This document shows, one piece after another, positions 33,797 through 42,711 of a stretch of 64,000 bases of DNA. Every line of letters starts with the position of its first letter. Positions within the stretch are counted from its first letter, which is position 1. Origin of the DNA: Amycolatopsis sp. NBC_01480 (GTDB lineage: Bacteria > Actinomycetota > Actinomycetes > Mycobacteriales > Pseudonocardiaceae); contig NZ_CP109442.1 of the NCBI RefSeq assembly GCF_036227205.1, positions 4,898,001 through 4,962,000 of the forward strand, given 5' to 3'. Both the position numbers and the translations under genes were made by a program. The notes beneath the pieces are model-generated. The model saw only the letters and a program-made list of their open reading frames with translations, was not told where the DNA came from and made no database searches.

Positions 33797-34948
33797 ATGA
33801 CCACGATTCCGGCCACGGGCAGCACGCCCGCCGCCCCGGGTGCGGCAACCCGGTTGCGCAACGGTGAACTTCGCCGCATGGTGGCCGAACAATTGGCCAG
33901 CGACCCCGCGACCGCATGGACCCCCGGCACGATCGCCGCCGCGCTTGGCGGGAAATCGTCCGGCGCGGTCGGGAACGCGCTGGCGACGCTGGAAGCGCGC
34001 GGGGAAGCCGAAAGGGTCGGCACGAACCCGGTCGCCTACCGTGCGACCGACACAACCGCCGACGCCGCGAAAGCCGCGACGGTCGCCCCGCGCACTACCA
34101 CCGCCCCCGCGCCGTCGGTACCCGTCACGGCGCCCGCCGCGCCCGCGTTGGTGACCGGTCCGGTCCGCCGTCCGAACGGGCAGATGTACCACCCGCGCAA
34201 GCTGTCCGGGTTGTCGGATGTGACCGCGCTACGACGGTTGCGGGATGCGGGGGTGTCCGCGCTCATGTATGGCCCGCCCGGTACCGGGAAAACGTCGGTG
34301 GTGGAGGCCGCGTTCGACGACCTGGTGACCATTTCAGGTGACAGCGACACCGTGACCGACGACTTCGTCGGGTCCTACACACAGACCCCGGACGGCCGTT
34401 ACGCATTCGCCCACGGCCCGCTGGTGACCGCGATGCGGGAGGGGCGCGCGCTGTTCATCGATGACGCCACCCTCATCCCGCCGACCGTGCTCGCGGTGGT
34501 GTACCCCGCGATGGACGGGCGCCGTCAGATCGTCATCAAGACGCATAACGGTGAAGTCGTCGATGCCGCACCGGGGTTCTACGTCGTGGCCGGGCACAAC
34601 CCCGGGGTTCACGGGGCGGTGCTGAGTGACGCGCTCTCGTCCCGGTTCGCCGTTCAGATCCAGGTGTCCACCGACTATGACCTCGCCGCGCAGTTGAAGA
34701 TCGACCCGAAAGCGGTGCGCGTGGCGCGGCATCTGGCCAAGCGGCAGGAAAAAGGCGAGGTTGGGTGGGCGCCGCAACTGCGGGAACTGATCGCGTTCAA
34801 CCGGGTCGCCGACGCGCTCGGCACCGCCCACGCCGCCGGGAACCTGATCGGCATCGCCCCGGAAGAAGACCGCGACATCGTGGGCGACATCGTCCGCAAC
34901 GTGTTCGGCGCCAACGTCACCCCGCTGTCTCTGGGCCCCCAGTTCTAG
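33797..34948 (+). CDS. MoxR-type AAA+ ATPase with N-terminal winged helix
   Basis: 383 residues from ATG 33797 (GGAAAGGA upstream). Residues 20-82 are a winged-helix-like domain (LRRMVAEQLASDP ... SSGAVGNALATLEARGEAERV). After a Thr/Pro/Ala linker comes the AAA+ module with Walker A GPPGTGKTS (159-167), Walker B ALFIDD (218-223) and a sensor region GHNPG, as in MoxR/NorQ/CbbQ. These ATPases remodel partner proteins together with a VWA protein, which is the next gene. The helix domain resembles the C-terminal domain of the protein at 46922. Confidence 0.88.
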   Translation: MTTIPATGSTPAAPGAATRLRNGELRRMVAEQLASDPATAWTPGTIAAALGGKSSGAVGNALATLEARGEAERVGTNPVAYRATDTTADAAKAATVAPRTTTAPAPSVPVTAPAAPALVTGPVRRPNGQMYHPRKLSGLSDVTALRRLRDAGVSALMYGPPGTGKTSVVEAAFDDLVTISGDSDTVTDDFVGSYTQTPDGRYAFAHGPLVTAMREGRALFIDDATLIPPTVLAVVYPAMDGRRQIVIKTHNGEVVDAAPGFYVVAGHNPGVHGAVLSDALSSRFAVQIQVSTDYDLAAQLKIDPKAVRVARHLAKRQEKGEVGWAPQLRELIAFNRVADALGTAHAAGNLIGIAPEEDRDIVGDIVRNVFGANVTPLSLGPQF

Positions 34949-35001
34949 CCCGACTCGCTGCCGTCACCCCGCCGCCACACTGTCGCGAAAGGACATACAC
35001 G

Positions 35002-36753
35002 ATGACTGCGCACATTGCACTACCCGCCGCCGCACCGACCGCCGTGTTCCCGGCCGCCCCGGGATGGCTGGCCCTGTCCGCCGCGTTCGGCGACGAGGTG
35101 CCCGCCATCGCCGACCGCGACGACCTCGTGGTCACCGTGTCCCCGGGGGCGGGGCACGGGGCGCCGGCCTGTTTCTTCCCGGACCTCGCCACCATCGAGG
35201 TCGACGGGGCCCACCTGGCCCCCGGGGTCGACCCCGCCACCGTGGCCCCGCACCGGGTCGGGGACCGCAAGCGCTACCGCACCGCGTGGGGATTGCTCAC
35301 CCACGAATGCGGCCACGCCAAGCATTCCGTGTGGCGTGCGCCCGACGACGCGCCCCCGGGCGCCGCCGCAGCGGCGAACCTGCTGGAAGAGACCCGGATG
35401 GAAGCGGCTCAGGTACGCCGCCGCCCGGGCGACCGGTACTGGCTCCGTGCCAGCGCCACCAACCTGATCCTCGCCGACACCCAGGCCAGCAATCCCGCCG
35501 CCGCACCGCAGATGACCGCGCCCGACGCGGCCCGGGCCGCCGCGCTGCTGCTGGCGCGGGTGGACGGGGGCATCCTCACCCGCCGCGAAGTCGCCCCCGT
35601 GGCCCGTGTCGTGCGCGACGTGCTCGGCACCGACACCCTTGCGGCCCTGCGCGGGATCTGGCGTGCGGCGCACCGCACCGCCGACGACAACGCCACGGCC
35701 ATGATCGAACTCGGGCGCCGCTGGTGCGAGACGCTGGGCACCGACCCCAACCAGCCTCCCCACACCCCCGATCCCAACGCCACCAGCAACGGGAACGGGG
35801 CGCCGTCTCCGCTGGCGAACGCGATCACCAGCGCCGCCGCCGCGATCAGCCGCGCGGCGGCCGCTGAACCCGCCCCCACCGATCCCACCACGCAGGCCAT
35901 GAACGCCCGGGCCGCCGATGACCGGGCACGTCAGCGGGCCCGGAACGCGGCGGACACGGTGTTCGGGGGAACGGGTACCGGATACGACCCGACGGCCAGC
36001 CCTGTCCGGGGCACCCGTGCGCCCAGCACTGCCGAGCACACCGCCGCGCGGCACCTGGCCCGGGCACTGACCACCGCCGGACAGCGTGACCGCACGGCCA
36101 CCAAGACCCGCTCGGCCGTGCCCCCGGGGCGGTTGCGGATGCGGGGCGCGATGACCGCCGACGCCCAGCGCGCGGCGGGCGCGATCCCCACCGCCGAACC
36201 GTTCACTCGCACCACCCGCGCCATCGTGCCCGCCCCGCCGCTACGGCTCGGCATCATCTGCGACGTCACCGACTCGATGAGCGCCTTCACTGCCCCGGTG
36301 GCTTCGGCGGCCTGGATCCTCGCCCACGCCGCCCGCTACACCGCCGTGCCCGCCACCACCGCCACCGTGGTCTTCGGGGCGGGCATCGTCACCCCCATCA
36401 CCCGTCCCGGTGCCACTCCCGCGCAGGTGACCGAATTCCGTACGCGCTGGGGTGGCCACGTCATCGACACCGCGATCAGCGCACTCGACGGCGCCCTCGA
36501 CCTGTCCCGCCCGACCGCCGCGCGCCTGCTGGTGATCATCTCCGACGGCAATTTCGAGTCCGAAACCAGGAATCCGGGTCAGCGGATGCTCGACCGCTTG
36601 CGGGACAGCGGATGCGCGGTCCTGTGGCTGGCGCCCGACACGCCGGGGCTCGACCCGATGAGCGGCGCCACCGTGCACACCCTGACCGACCCGACCACCA
36701 CCGCCCGCGCGATCGGGCAGGCCGCCACGGCCGCCCTGCGCGCCACCCGCTGA
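35002..36753 (+). CDS. VWA-domain protein with HExxH metallopeptidase-like region
   Basis: 583 residues from ATG 35002 (GAAAGGA upstream). Residues about 90-140 contain HECGH (H101, E102, H105) followed by NLLEETRME, the layout of gluzincin-like zinc sites seen in NorD/CobT-like proteins. A Pro/Ala-rich middle region leads to a von Willebrand factor A domain with a MIDAS motif D421-V-T423-D-S425 and a second motif at VIISDGNFE. Paired with the MoxR ATPase upstream it should form a chaperone-like or metal-dependent remodelling complex. The target is unknown. A hairpin terminator follows. Confidence 0.85.
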   Translation: MTAHIALPAAAPTAVFPAAPGWLALSAAFGDEVPAIADRDDLVVTVSPGAGHGAPACFFPDLATIEVDGAHLAPGVDPATVAPHRVGDRKRYRTAWGLLTHECGHAKHSVWRAPDDAPPGAAAAANLLEETRMEAAQVRRRPGDRYWLRASATNLILADTQASNPAAAPQMTAPDAARAAALLLARVDGGILTRREVAPVARVVRDVLGTDTLAALRGIWRAAHRTADDNATAMIELGRRWCETLGTDPNQPPHTPDPNATSNGNGAPSPLANAITSAAAAISRAAAAEPAPTDPTTQAMNARAADDRARQRARNAADTVFGGTGTGYDPTASPVRGTRAPSTAEHTAARHLARALTTAGQRDRTATKTRSAVPPGRLRMRGAMTADAQRAAGAIPTAEPFTRTTRAIVPAPPLRLGIICDVTDSMSAFTAPVASAAWILAHAARYTAVPATTATVVFGAGIVTPITRPGATPAQVTEFRTRWGGHVIDTAISALDGALDLSRPTAARLLVIISDGNFESETRNPGQRMLDRLRDSGCAVLWLAPDTPGLDPMSGATVHTLTDPTTTARAIGQAATAALRATR

Positions 36754-36764
36754 ACGATCCCACC

Positions 36765-36793
36765 GCCCGGGGGTGGGCACCCCGCCCCCGGGC
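36765..36793. terminator. Hairpin after the VWA gene
   Basis: GCCCGGGGG (36765-36773) pairs perfectly with CCCCCGGGC (36785-36793) across an 11-base loop, 11 bases after the VWA stop. No U-tract follows. Confidence 0.65.
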
Positions 36794-36879
36794 CCATCAA
36801 CCAGGAGCGCAGGTCCGATGCAGTTCTTCTCGCCGCCGACGTCGGCGACGTCTTCGGTGTCAGCCCCTGGGAGGTCACG

Positions 36880-37170
36880 GTGACCGACGACCACGTTCGT
36901 GACAGCTGGGGAATTGGCTGGTTCCGCGTCGTGATCACCGACCACGACGAGAACGAGTACCGCTTCACCACCTGCGCCACCGTGACGACGCTGCGGATCC
37001 TCGGCCCGTGCCCGCACTGCGGCGGTGACGTGCCGATCTCCGAGGGCACCGAACTCGCCGCGCTCGGCCGCTACCGACCCCGGCCACGCCAAGAAATGCC
37101 CACGCCCGTAACACCACCACCCGCGCCGCCCTCCACGCGAGGGACATCCAACCCGTCACCTTTCCATTAA
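36880..37170 (+). CDS. Small zinc-ribbon protein, 5' end possibly frameshifted
   Basis: 96 residues from GTG 36880. WGIGWFRVVITDHDENEYRF precedes a C-P-H-C pair, then a Pro-rich tail. Upstream of the GTG the same frame reads AADVGDVFGVSPWEVTV, which looks like genuine protein but has no in-frame start. A well-placed ATG with ribosome site at 36818 is in another frame and stops after 21 codons. A one-base indel near 36825 would join them. Confidence 0.6.
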   Translation: MTDDHVRDSWGIGWFRVVITDHDENEYRFTTCATVTTLRILGPCPHCGGDVPISEGTELAALGRYRPRPRQEMPTPVTPPPAPPSTRGTSNPSPFH

Positions 37171-37356
37171 CAGAGAAGGGAAACCCCGGTCATGGCCACG
37201 AACACGACATCCGACGCACTCTGACGACCGATGACGGACGGCGGCGGCTACTACGGCGCCTCCCGGACAGGGCACGTCGCATCGATCGCGTACCCGTGTC
37301 GTGGCACCAGCCGTGACCCCGACGACCCGTCGATTCCCACAAAAGGGGCAAACACC

Positions 37357-37563
37357 ATGCACGACAGGTCGAAACGGCTCACCTGGGCTGCGCTGGCGGT
37401 GATGCTGCCGGGACCGTGGACCCCGGTGATCGTGCTCGCCTACCTCCTCGGCCGCGCGGCTGAGCGCGACCAGGACACCGCACACCACGACGCCGCGACA
37501 CCCGATCACTACGCCTGCGTCCCGGCCGCCGCGAGCGGGGACCCGTATGCGCGAGCACAATAA
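37357..37563 (+). CDS. Small membrane protein (68 aa)
   Basis: ATG 37357 follows AAAAGGGG at seven bases. The product has a basic N-terminus (HDRSKRLTW), one membrane helix (about 10-32) and a His/Asp/Ala-rich tail. A 10-codon frame with its own ribosome site lies at 37192-37224; the protein-like reading that follows it (TTDDGRRRLLRRLPDRARRI) is out of frame, perhaps another broken small gene. Confidence 0.6.
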   Translation: MHDRSKRLTWAALAVMLPGPWTPVIVLAYLLGRAAERDQDTAHHDAATPDHYACVPAAASGDPYARAQ

Positions 37564-37573
37564 GGAGCCCCTG

Positions 37574-38065
37574 ATGTTGCCGAATTACACCGACTTGTAT
37601 GTGGGGCGTGGCGAGACGGCCGAGTGGATCGGTTCTCTGCGCGGACAGTGCTATCCCGACATGTTCCTCGCCGTGCCACCGGTGCGGCTGGCCCTGACCG
37701 CGACCGAGGAGAACCTCTTCCGCGCCGCCGTCGCCGACGCCCTCGAGGTCTGGGAGAACGACCGTCTCGGCCAGGGCTATCCCCGGTACCTCGGCTGGCC
37801 GTGGCCGTGGCTGACCAGCCATAAGAGCAGGTGGGTCATTGCGTTCGCTCCCGGGGCCGGGGCGGTGTTCGTCACTGTGGGCGGCGGGGTCGCATGGCAC
37901 CCGATCGACCCGCATGATCCACGATTTCCTGAGGGCGACGATCCACTCGGCCCGCCCGACATGCTGGCGTGGCTGCGTAATCCGGCCGCGCCGCCCTCGG
38001 TGCCGCTGCCACTCATGCGCGATCCGGTCACCGGATTCTGGACCCCCGCCGGAGATGCGTGGTGA
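37574..38065 (+). CDS. Accessory protein with YxGRG...AEWIGS N-terminus, first copy
   Basis: 163 residues from ATG 37574 (AAGGAG upstream). It shares with the next protein the N-terminal pattern Y-x-G-R-G-x-x-A-E-W-I-G-S and an internal W-P-W-P-W motif, so the two are paralogues. A repeated beta-strand pattern in the middle (VIAFAPGAGAVFVTVGGGVAW) suggests a compact globular fold. There is no signal peptide. Its stop overlaps the next start (GTGA). Confidence 0.7.
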   Translation: MLPNYTDLYVGRGETAEWIGSLRGQCYPDMFLAVPPVRLALTATEENLFRAAVADALEVWENDRLGQGYPRYLGWPWPWLTSHKSRWVIAFAPGAGAVFVTVGGGVAWHPIDPHDPRFPEGDDPLGPPDMLAWLRNPAAPPSVPLPLMRDPVTGFWTPAGDAW

Positions 38066-38871
38066 GCCGCTCCAGCACCCATGACTTCTACCTCGGGCGC
38101 GGCCCGCGCGCGGAATGGATCGGGTCGATCCACCTCGACTCCTGCGCCTGCAACGGGCTCGGCGAGATCGAGCAGGCCTGCACCGCGGACGAGTTCGCCG
38201 ACCTCGTAAGCCTTTTCCTTCACGCCGCCGAGACCGACGAGGCCGGCGAGGTCACGCACAGGGGCCGCGAGTGGCCGTGGCCCTGGCCCGCCAGCCACGG
38301 CACCGATTACACCCACGCCTTCGACCTGGGTGCGGTGTGGACGGCGCCGCGCGGGGACCGGTGGTCGGTGCGCGGACGAGTACGGCGCACCCGGGCCAGG
38401 GGACTGCCCTCTGGTGTTTCCGCCCGGGCGGATACCTGCGGCTACACCGGTGTCGACGCCGCCGACACCCTCTCGCGCCGCTACGGCCCACTGCAGGGCG
38501 AGACCCATCGCCACGACCTGCACCAGCTCGGGCTCCAGATCCTGGCCGACCTCACCCTGCCGCTCGGGCCGGGGGCGCCCGCCGAGCTGGCCGAGTTACG
38601 CGAGCGGCTGTCGCCGCACCTGCGGTACGCCGTCACCGCCAATGAAGCAGCCGTGGAGCTGGAGTGGGAGGTGTTCGGCTACCGCGACGGGGACCCCGCC
38701 GCCGAGACCACCGCCCACGCCCTCACAGCACTGCCCGCCCTCTATGGGTGGACCGATCCCGACGGCGGACCACCCCGCTTCGGCATGCGGATCCTCGTCG
38801 CCGACGACGACCACACCAGCCACCCCGCGCTGACCGACCGCCACGTCCGCGCCGTGCTGGCCTCGTACTGA
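38062..38871 (+). CDS. Accessory protein with YxGRG...AEWIGS N-terminus, second copy
   Basis: 269 residues from GTG 38062 (GTGA overlap). The N-terminal 90 residues repeat the first copy ([26 protein letters not shown]). Residues about 95-135 are Arg-rich and unlike the first copy, and may reflect a local frame error. The C-terminal 110 residues form a second domain ([33 protein letters not shown]). Confidence 0.65.
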   Translation: MSRSSTHDFYLGRGPRAEWIGSIHLDSCACNGLGEIEQACTADEFADLVSLFLHAAETDEAGEVTHRGREWPWPWPASHGTDYTHAFDLGAVWTAPRGDRWSVRGRVRRTRARGLPSGVSARADTCGYTGVDAADTLSRRYGPLQGETHRHDLHQLGLQILADLTLPLGPGAPAELAELRERLSPHLRYAVTANEAAVELEWEVFGYRDGDPAAETTAHALTALPALYGWTDPDGGPPRFGMRILVADDDHTSHPALTDRHVRAVLASY

Positions 38872-38897
38872 CCCCGCATGGCCGCCACGGAGGAACC

Positions 38898-39257
38898 ATG
38901 ACCCACGCCACCACGCCGAAGGAACCCGCCGCAGCCGACGGCAAGGAGGGGGCGGCGCACCTGAGTGCCGCCGAGCACTGCGCCGCAGCCGAGACCTTGT
39001 TCGCCCGCGCCCGCACGTTGGACCCGGACCCGGGGCGGACCCCGCCCCTGGCCGCCGAGTACGAACGCTGCCTGGAGTGGGCGTGCCTGCACCTGCGCCT
39101 CGCCGAGGCCATCACCGCCGGAGCGGCACTGATCGCCGCCCACCGCCGGCTCCTCGCCGACCCCGAAGTGCGGACCAGCCCCCACCTCGAGGACGAGGTC
39201 CGGCACTGGGCCGGATTCTTCCGCACCCAGCACGACACCACCCGGAGGACAGCATGA
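38898..39257 (+). CDS. Helical protein (119 aa), unknown function
   Basis: ATG 38898 is preceded by GGAGGAA. The product is almost all alpha-helical ([37 protein letters not shown]), like a two-helix TPR-type repeat. It overlaps the next gene (ATGA at 39254). Confidence 0.65.
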   Translation: MTHATTPKEPAAADGKEGAAHLSAAEHCAAAETLFARARTLDPDPGRTPPLAAEYERCLEWACLHLRLAEAITAGAALIAAHRRLLADPEVRTSPHLEDEVRHWAGFFRTQHDTTRRTA

Positions 39258-39598
39258 CCACACACGCCACCACCGACATCGACGCCACGCCGCTGGCATC
39301 GTCCTGCCCGGACTGCCACGTCGGCATCGGACGAGCTCACAGCGAGGGCTGCGACGTCGCCCGCTGCCTGGCCACCGGGCTGCAGCGGCTCGGCCACGAC
39401 GCATCGTGCCGCTGCCCCCGAGACGTCTGGACCGGACGCTGGCCCGGAGAGGCCGAGTGCCGGGAGTTCGGCTGGATGCTCGGCCCCGGCCTGCCCGACC
39501 TCAACCGCCTGATCACCACAGCCACCTGGGACCCCGACGTCCACCGCTGGACCCGCCCCGGCCACCAGAACACGACTGCCGAAGGAGCGCCGCGATGA
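39254..39598 (+). CDS. Cys-rich zinc-binding protein (114 aa)
   Basis: ATG overlaps the upstream stop. C-P-D-C-H, then [10 protein letters not shown] and a later C-R-C-P make at least one zinc site. Residues [22 protein letters not shown] match small accessory proteins of actinomycete plasmids that I recognise only by pattern. The stop overlaps the next ATG. Confidence 0.65.
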   Translation: MTTHATTDIDATPLASSCPDCHVGIGRAHSEGCDVARCLATGLQRLGHDASCRCPRDVWTGRWPGEAECREFGWMLGPGLPDLNRLITTATWDPDVHRWTRPGHQNTTAEGAPR

Positions 39599-40450
39599 CC
39601 ACGCCCACCACCGCCACCGACTCGTCCGCCCCGGACTCGCCCGCGGCCACCGGCCTCGCCGCCGGCGAGTACTGGATCGAGTTCCGTGCCCGCCACCCAT
39701 GCCGAGCCGCACCAGGTCAGCTTTCCCGCCGTCGTCGAACCCCGCCGCCACCACGGCGTGTGGGTGCGGCCCCGGCTGCGCCGGGAGGTCGCCGAAGCGG
39801 TGTGCGAGTGGCTCAACGTGGTGTACCCGACCGACCCGGACTGGTACCCGCTGGCCCGCTTCGAAGACGACCTGCTGGTCGTGCTCACCGGAGACTCAGC
39901 CCGCCAGCGCCACGAGATCACCGTCGGCGCCGACGGCCGCTACCCGCTCGGGGAGCTGGGCCGCTGGTTCCTGTCCGGCCCGACCCGCACCCGCGCGCGG
40001 TTCTACCACCAGCTCGACGTGCTGCGCGACGCCGAGCGCCATTTCCTGCGCCCAGGCGAAACCGTGGTCACCTGCGACCCGGACAACCTGCCCGTGAGCG
40101 GGTTTCCCGCCCGGATCGACACCCCACCCGGGCAGGCGTGGGTCCCGGTGTTCCGGCCGAAGATCGCCGAGGCCGTCGCGGTGTGGAGCGCGAGCAACCA
40201 CGACACCTTCCCCGACGACCACCCGCAGGTCTACTTCGACGGCGACACCCTGGTCCACGTCCACCAGCACCTCCGAAGCCGCGACGGCTACCTGCCCCGG
40301 CGCATCGACCCCGACCCGGACGGGAACTACCGCATCGACGGCGACGAGTGGACCTTCCAGGCAGCCTCGGAGAAATCCGAGGGCGAGGCGCACCCGGCCA
40401 CGACAGAGCCTGACGGCGGGCACCGAACCCGGTCGGGGAGCCCAGCATGA
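39595..40450 (+). pseudogene. Accessory gene split by a frameshift near 39686
   Basis: ATG 39595 lies in an ATGA overlap and has a GAAGGAG site, but its frame yields about 30 protein-like residues (ending GEYWIEFRA) and then Arg/Pro-rich nonsense. The frame starting with GTG 39686 continues with THAEPHQVSFPAVVEP and runs 254 residues to 40450, with two related halves (HHGVWVRPRLRREVAEAVCEWLN; QAWVPVFRPKIAEAVAVWSASN). A one-base shift near 39686 restores a single protein of about 285 residues. If GTG 39686 is used, a shorter product may still be made. Confidence 0.65.
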
Positions 40451-40745
40451 AAGCGCCCCGCAGCCCTCGCGCTGGCCGTTGCTTCGGGCGAAGCCCTGCG
40501 CGCCGGCAACCGGGGGCCCTTCGGGAATCCAAGAAGGGCCTTGCCAGCTCGAGGACCGTTCAAGCTTGCCGCGGTTGCGCCCCGAAGAACCGGCCCGGGA
40601 GAACAACACCAGAGGCAAGTCAGCAACCGGCTCCGCCATGGCGCGTTCGTTCGCGCCGCCATCGCATGCTGCGAGAGATTTCTCGGAGCCATGCAACCCT
40701 GCGGGGGTTCCGCATCGTATTGGGTAGTCGACGAGGGGTGGTGAC
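40451..40745. other. Intergenic stretch before the sigma-factor gene
   Basis: A frame from ATG 40447 is open through this stretch but has a random Arg/Pro/Ser composition. The only structure seen is the short inverted repeat CGAGA-GATT-TCTCG near 40670. It presumably holds the promoter of the sigma-factor operon. Confidence 0.4.
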
Positions 40746-41255
40746 GTGGCAGACCGGAAGAGCTTCATCGACGTGGCGAGGGACCGTGCGCCGGCGTGGC
40801 AACGGGTGTCGTTCCTGATGTGCGGGGACTGGGGTCTGGCCGAGGACATCGTCCAGGTGACGCTGCTGCGGCTGTACAAGCGCTGGCACCGGCTGGATCT
40901 GAACGGCATCGAGGCCTACGCACGCAAGGTCATGGCTCGGCTGGCGATCGACGCTTCCCGTCAACCGCACCGCCGTTCTGAACTGCTGGCCGTGCCTCCC
41001 GATCATCCACACCTGGATGCGGCATCTGAGGACGGCGCCGATGTCCGTGCCGCGCTCGGGAAGCTAGGACCACGGCAACGTGCAGTGTTGGCCTTGCGCT
41101 TCTACTGCGATCTCTCGGTCGCCGAGACTGCGGCAACGCTGCGGATCAGCGAGGGGACCGTGAAGTCCCAGTCCGCTCGAGCCTTGGCCACTCTGCGGAC
41201 GCTGCTGTCGCACGACCCGACCACGCTCAACCCGAACGAAAGGGCCCTGCCATGA
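40746..41255 (+). CDS. SigE-type ECF sigma factor
   Basis: 169 residues from GTG 40746. Region 2 is visible as LMCGDWGLAEDIVQVTLLRLYKRW, and region 4 as LGPRQRAVLALRFYCDLSVAETAATL followed by the SEGTVKSQSARAL recognition helix. This is the actinomycete SigE-family type. The stop overlaps the start of a membrane protein that is probably its regulator. Confidence 0.9.
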   Translation: MADRKSFIDVARDRAPAWQRVSFLMCGDWGLAEDIVQVTLLRLYKRWHRLDLNGIEAYARKVMARLAIDASRQPHRRSELLAVPPDHPHLDAASEDGADVRAALGKLGPRQRAVLALRFYCDLSVAETAATLRISEGTVKSQSARALATLRTLLSHDPTTLNPNERALP

Positions 41256-41824
41256 CGACGGAACGGGAGCTGCTCACGAGCGCCGTGGGCTCGGACCAAC
41301 CGCCAGTATCGCTGGATTTCGACGCGATCGAGGCACAGGGGGAGCGCGCGGTCCGGCGACGTACCAAACTGGCCCTGGCCGGCGCTGCCGCTGCTGTGGT
41401 CCTGGTCGGGCTCGGCGCGGCCGCGCTGTTGACGCGCGGCGGCCCGCAGACGGTGTCTCCAGCCGCACCAGGACAGGTCACCACCGCGGCGCCGACCGAA
41501 CGTGAGATCGCCTACTGTTACGAGACCGCGGACATCACCAGCAGCGCGGACGGCCAGCACGTCGCCGTGGGCGTCAGCGGCAGCAGCGCCAACGGTCGCG
41601 GTGATACCGCAGCCCACATCATGTCGTACTGCGCCACCGCGTGGACCGAGGACTACTACCAGTGGCAGAAGCCCGGATTGCCCCGGGTCGTGCCGCCGCT
41701 CGTCCCGTGCGTCCTGACCTCCGACGCCGTCAGCATCGACCGAGCCGCGGTCGGCGCGGTCGGCGTGTTCCCCGGAGACGCCACAACTTGCGCTGCGATG
41801 GGCCTGTCCGTCGCGAAAATCTAG
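41252..41824 (+). CDS. Membrane protein coupled to the sigma factor, possible anti-sigma factor
   Basis: 190 residues with one membrane helix at about 40-61, a short cytoplasmic N-terminus and an extracytoplasmic domain with four cysteines (AYCYETADI, SYCATAW, PCVLTSD, TTCAAMG), perhaps two disulfides. The position and topology are those of anti-sigma factors, but no zinc anti-sigma motif (HxxxCxxC) is present. Confidence 0.7.
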   Translation: MTTERELLTSAVGSDQPPVSLDFDAIEAQGERAVRRRTKLALAGAAAAVVLVGLGAAALLTRGGPQTVSPAAPGQVTTAAPTEREIAYCYETADITSSADGQHVAVGVSGSSANGRGDTAAHIMSYCATAWTEDYYQWQKPGLPRVVPPLVPCVLTSDAVSIDRAAVGAVGVFPGDATTCAAMGLSVAKI

Positions 41825-41949
41825 AATTTAGGCGTTAGCCAAAATTACGAAATCTTTTGTGACTTGGGTCTCACTCGGTTGGTTCTCGATACTTTTCCAT
41901 TCCGATGACAAGGTTTCTTCCCGAAGGTATCCAATTTTTGGGAGGAATT

Positions 41950-42501
41950 TTGCCTACCTGTTCACGCGCATTTGTTCCGCTCATCGGTGCGCTTGTTCTT
42001 GCGGCCGGACTTACCGTGAGCTCGGGTGCGGTTGCGTCCGCGGCGACTGAGTCTGCGCAGGGCGCCTCGCACTGCGTGACCGTCGTAAGCGGAGAGTTCG
42101 ACAAGAACGGAAACTCCGTCGTGGTTGGCCCGATGAGATGCTCGACCACCATGGAGGACGCTCTGGCTCAGTCCAAGAAGGCAGGTGGAGTTAGCGCCAA
42201 CGGTACGTCTTCCGCGCAGACGGACACCCTCCTGCTCCGCGAGTACAAGGACGCCGGCTACGGCGGCCCGATCTATGACTTCGTTGGCACCGCCGGCCCC
42301 TGCGACTTCGCCGGCTATCACCTCGTCAACTACGTACAGGTCGAGATCAATGTGTCGTCGATACAGGGATTCAACAACTGTAACCGTGTCCGGATCAACG
42401 ACGAGCATGAGCACTACGGCACTTTCGCGCTGCCCCTGTACTACGTCGGCGATGAATGGAATGACGACCTGGTGGCCCTTCAGGTCTATCACGCCATGTA
42501 A
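41950..42501 (+). CDS. Secreted beta/gamma-crystallin-like protein
   Basis: 183 residues if translation starts at TTG 41950, which has GGGAGGA seven bases upstream; the in-frame ATG at 41905 lacks such a site and would bury the signal peptide. Residues 1-30 are a Sec signal ending VASAA. The C-terminal 90 residues (LREYKDAGYGGPIYDFVG; FNNCNRVRINDEHEHYGTF; YYVGDEWNDDLVALQV) follow the strand and turn pattern of beta/gamma-crystallin-type proteins such as peptidase inhibitor I36. Function unknown. Confidence 0.72.
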   Translation: MPTCSRAFVPLIGALVLAAGLTVSSGAVASAATESAQGASHCVTVVSGEFDKNGNSVVVGPMRCSTTMEDALAQSKKAGGVSANGTSSAQTDTLLLREYKDAGYGGPIYDFVGTAGPCDFAGYHLVNYVQVEINVSSIQGFNNCNRVRINDEHEHYGTFALPLYYVGDEWNDDLVALQVYHAM

Positions 42502-42572
42502 GCAATCCGGCTGGACTGTAGCCAGCTATGGATAAGTGAAAAAAAGATCGTCGCCGGTGATGAAAAAGCAAT

Positions 42573-42615
42573 GCCGTGGCTGGTCCTCCTCGAAAGGCGG
42601 AGGGCCGGCCACGGC
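42573..42615. terminator. Long bidirectional hairpin between convergent genes
   Basis: A 17-base arm at 42573-42589 (GCCGTGGCTGGTCCTCC) pairs with 42599-42615 (GGAGGGCCGGCCACGGC) with only two G-U wobbles and a nine-base loop. It separates the crystallin-like gene from the SARP gene. Confidence 0.8.
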
Positions 42616-42711
42616 GCTTGTCGACCCAGATCACTACTGCTCGAGGCCGGCGCGACGGCTGGGCCGGCCATGGCGGTGGGCAATGAACCCGGTGACCGTC
42701 TTCGCGTGTCT

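Noticed and set aside
40447..40818. Frame starting in an ATGA overlap after the frameshifted gene
   Set aside because: Despite the overlap the product is Arg/Ser/Pro-rich and runs into the sigma-factor gene in another frame.
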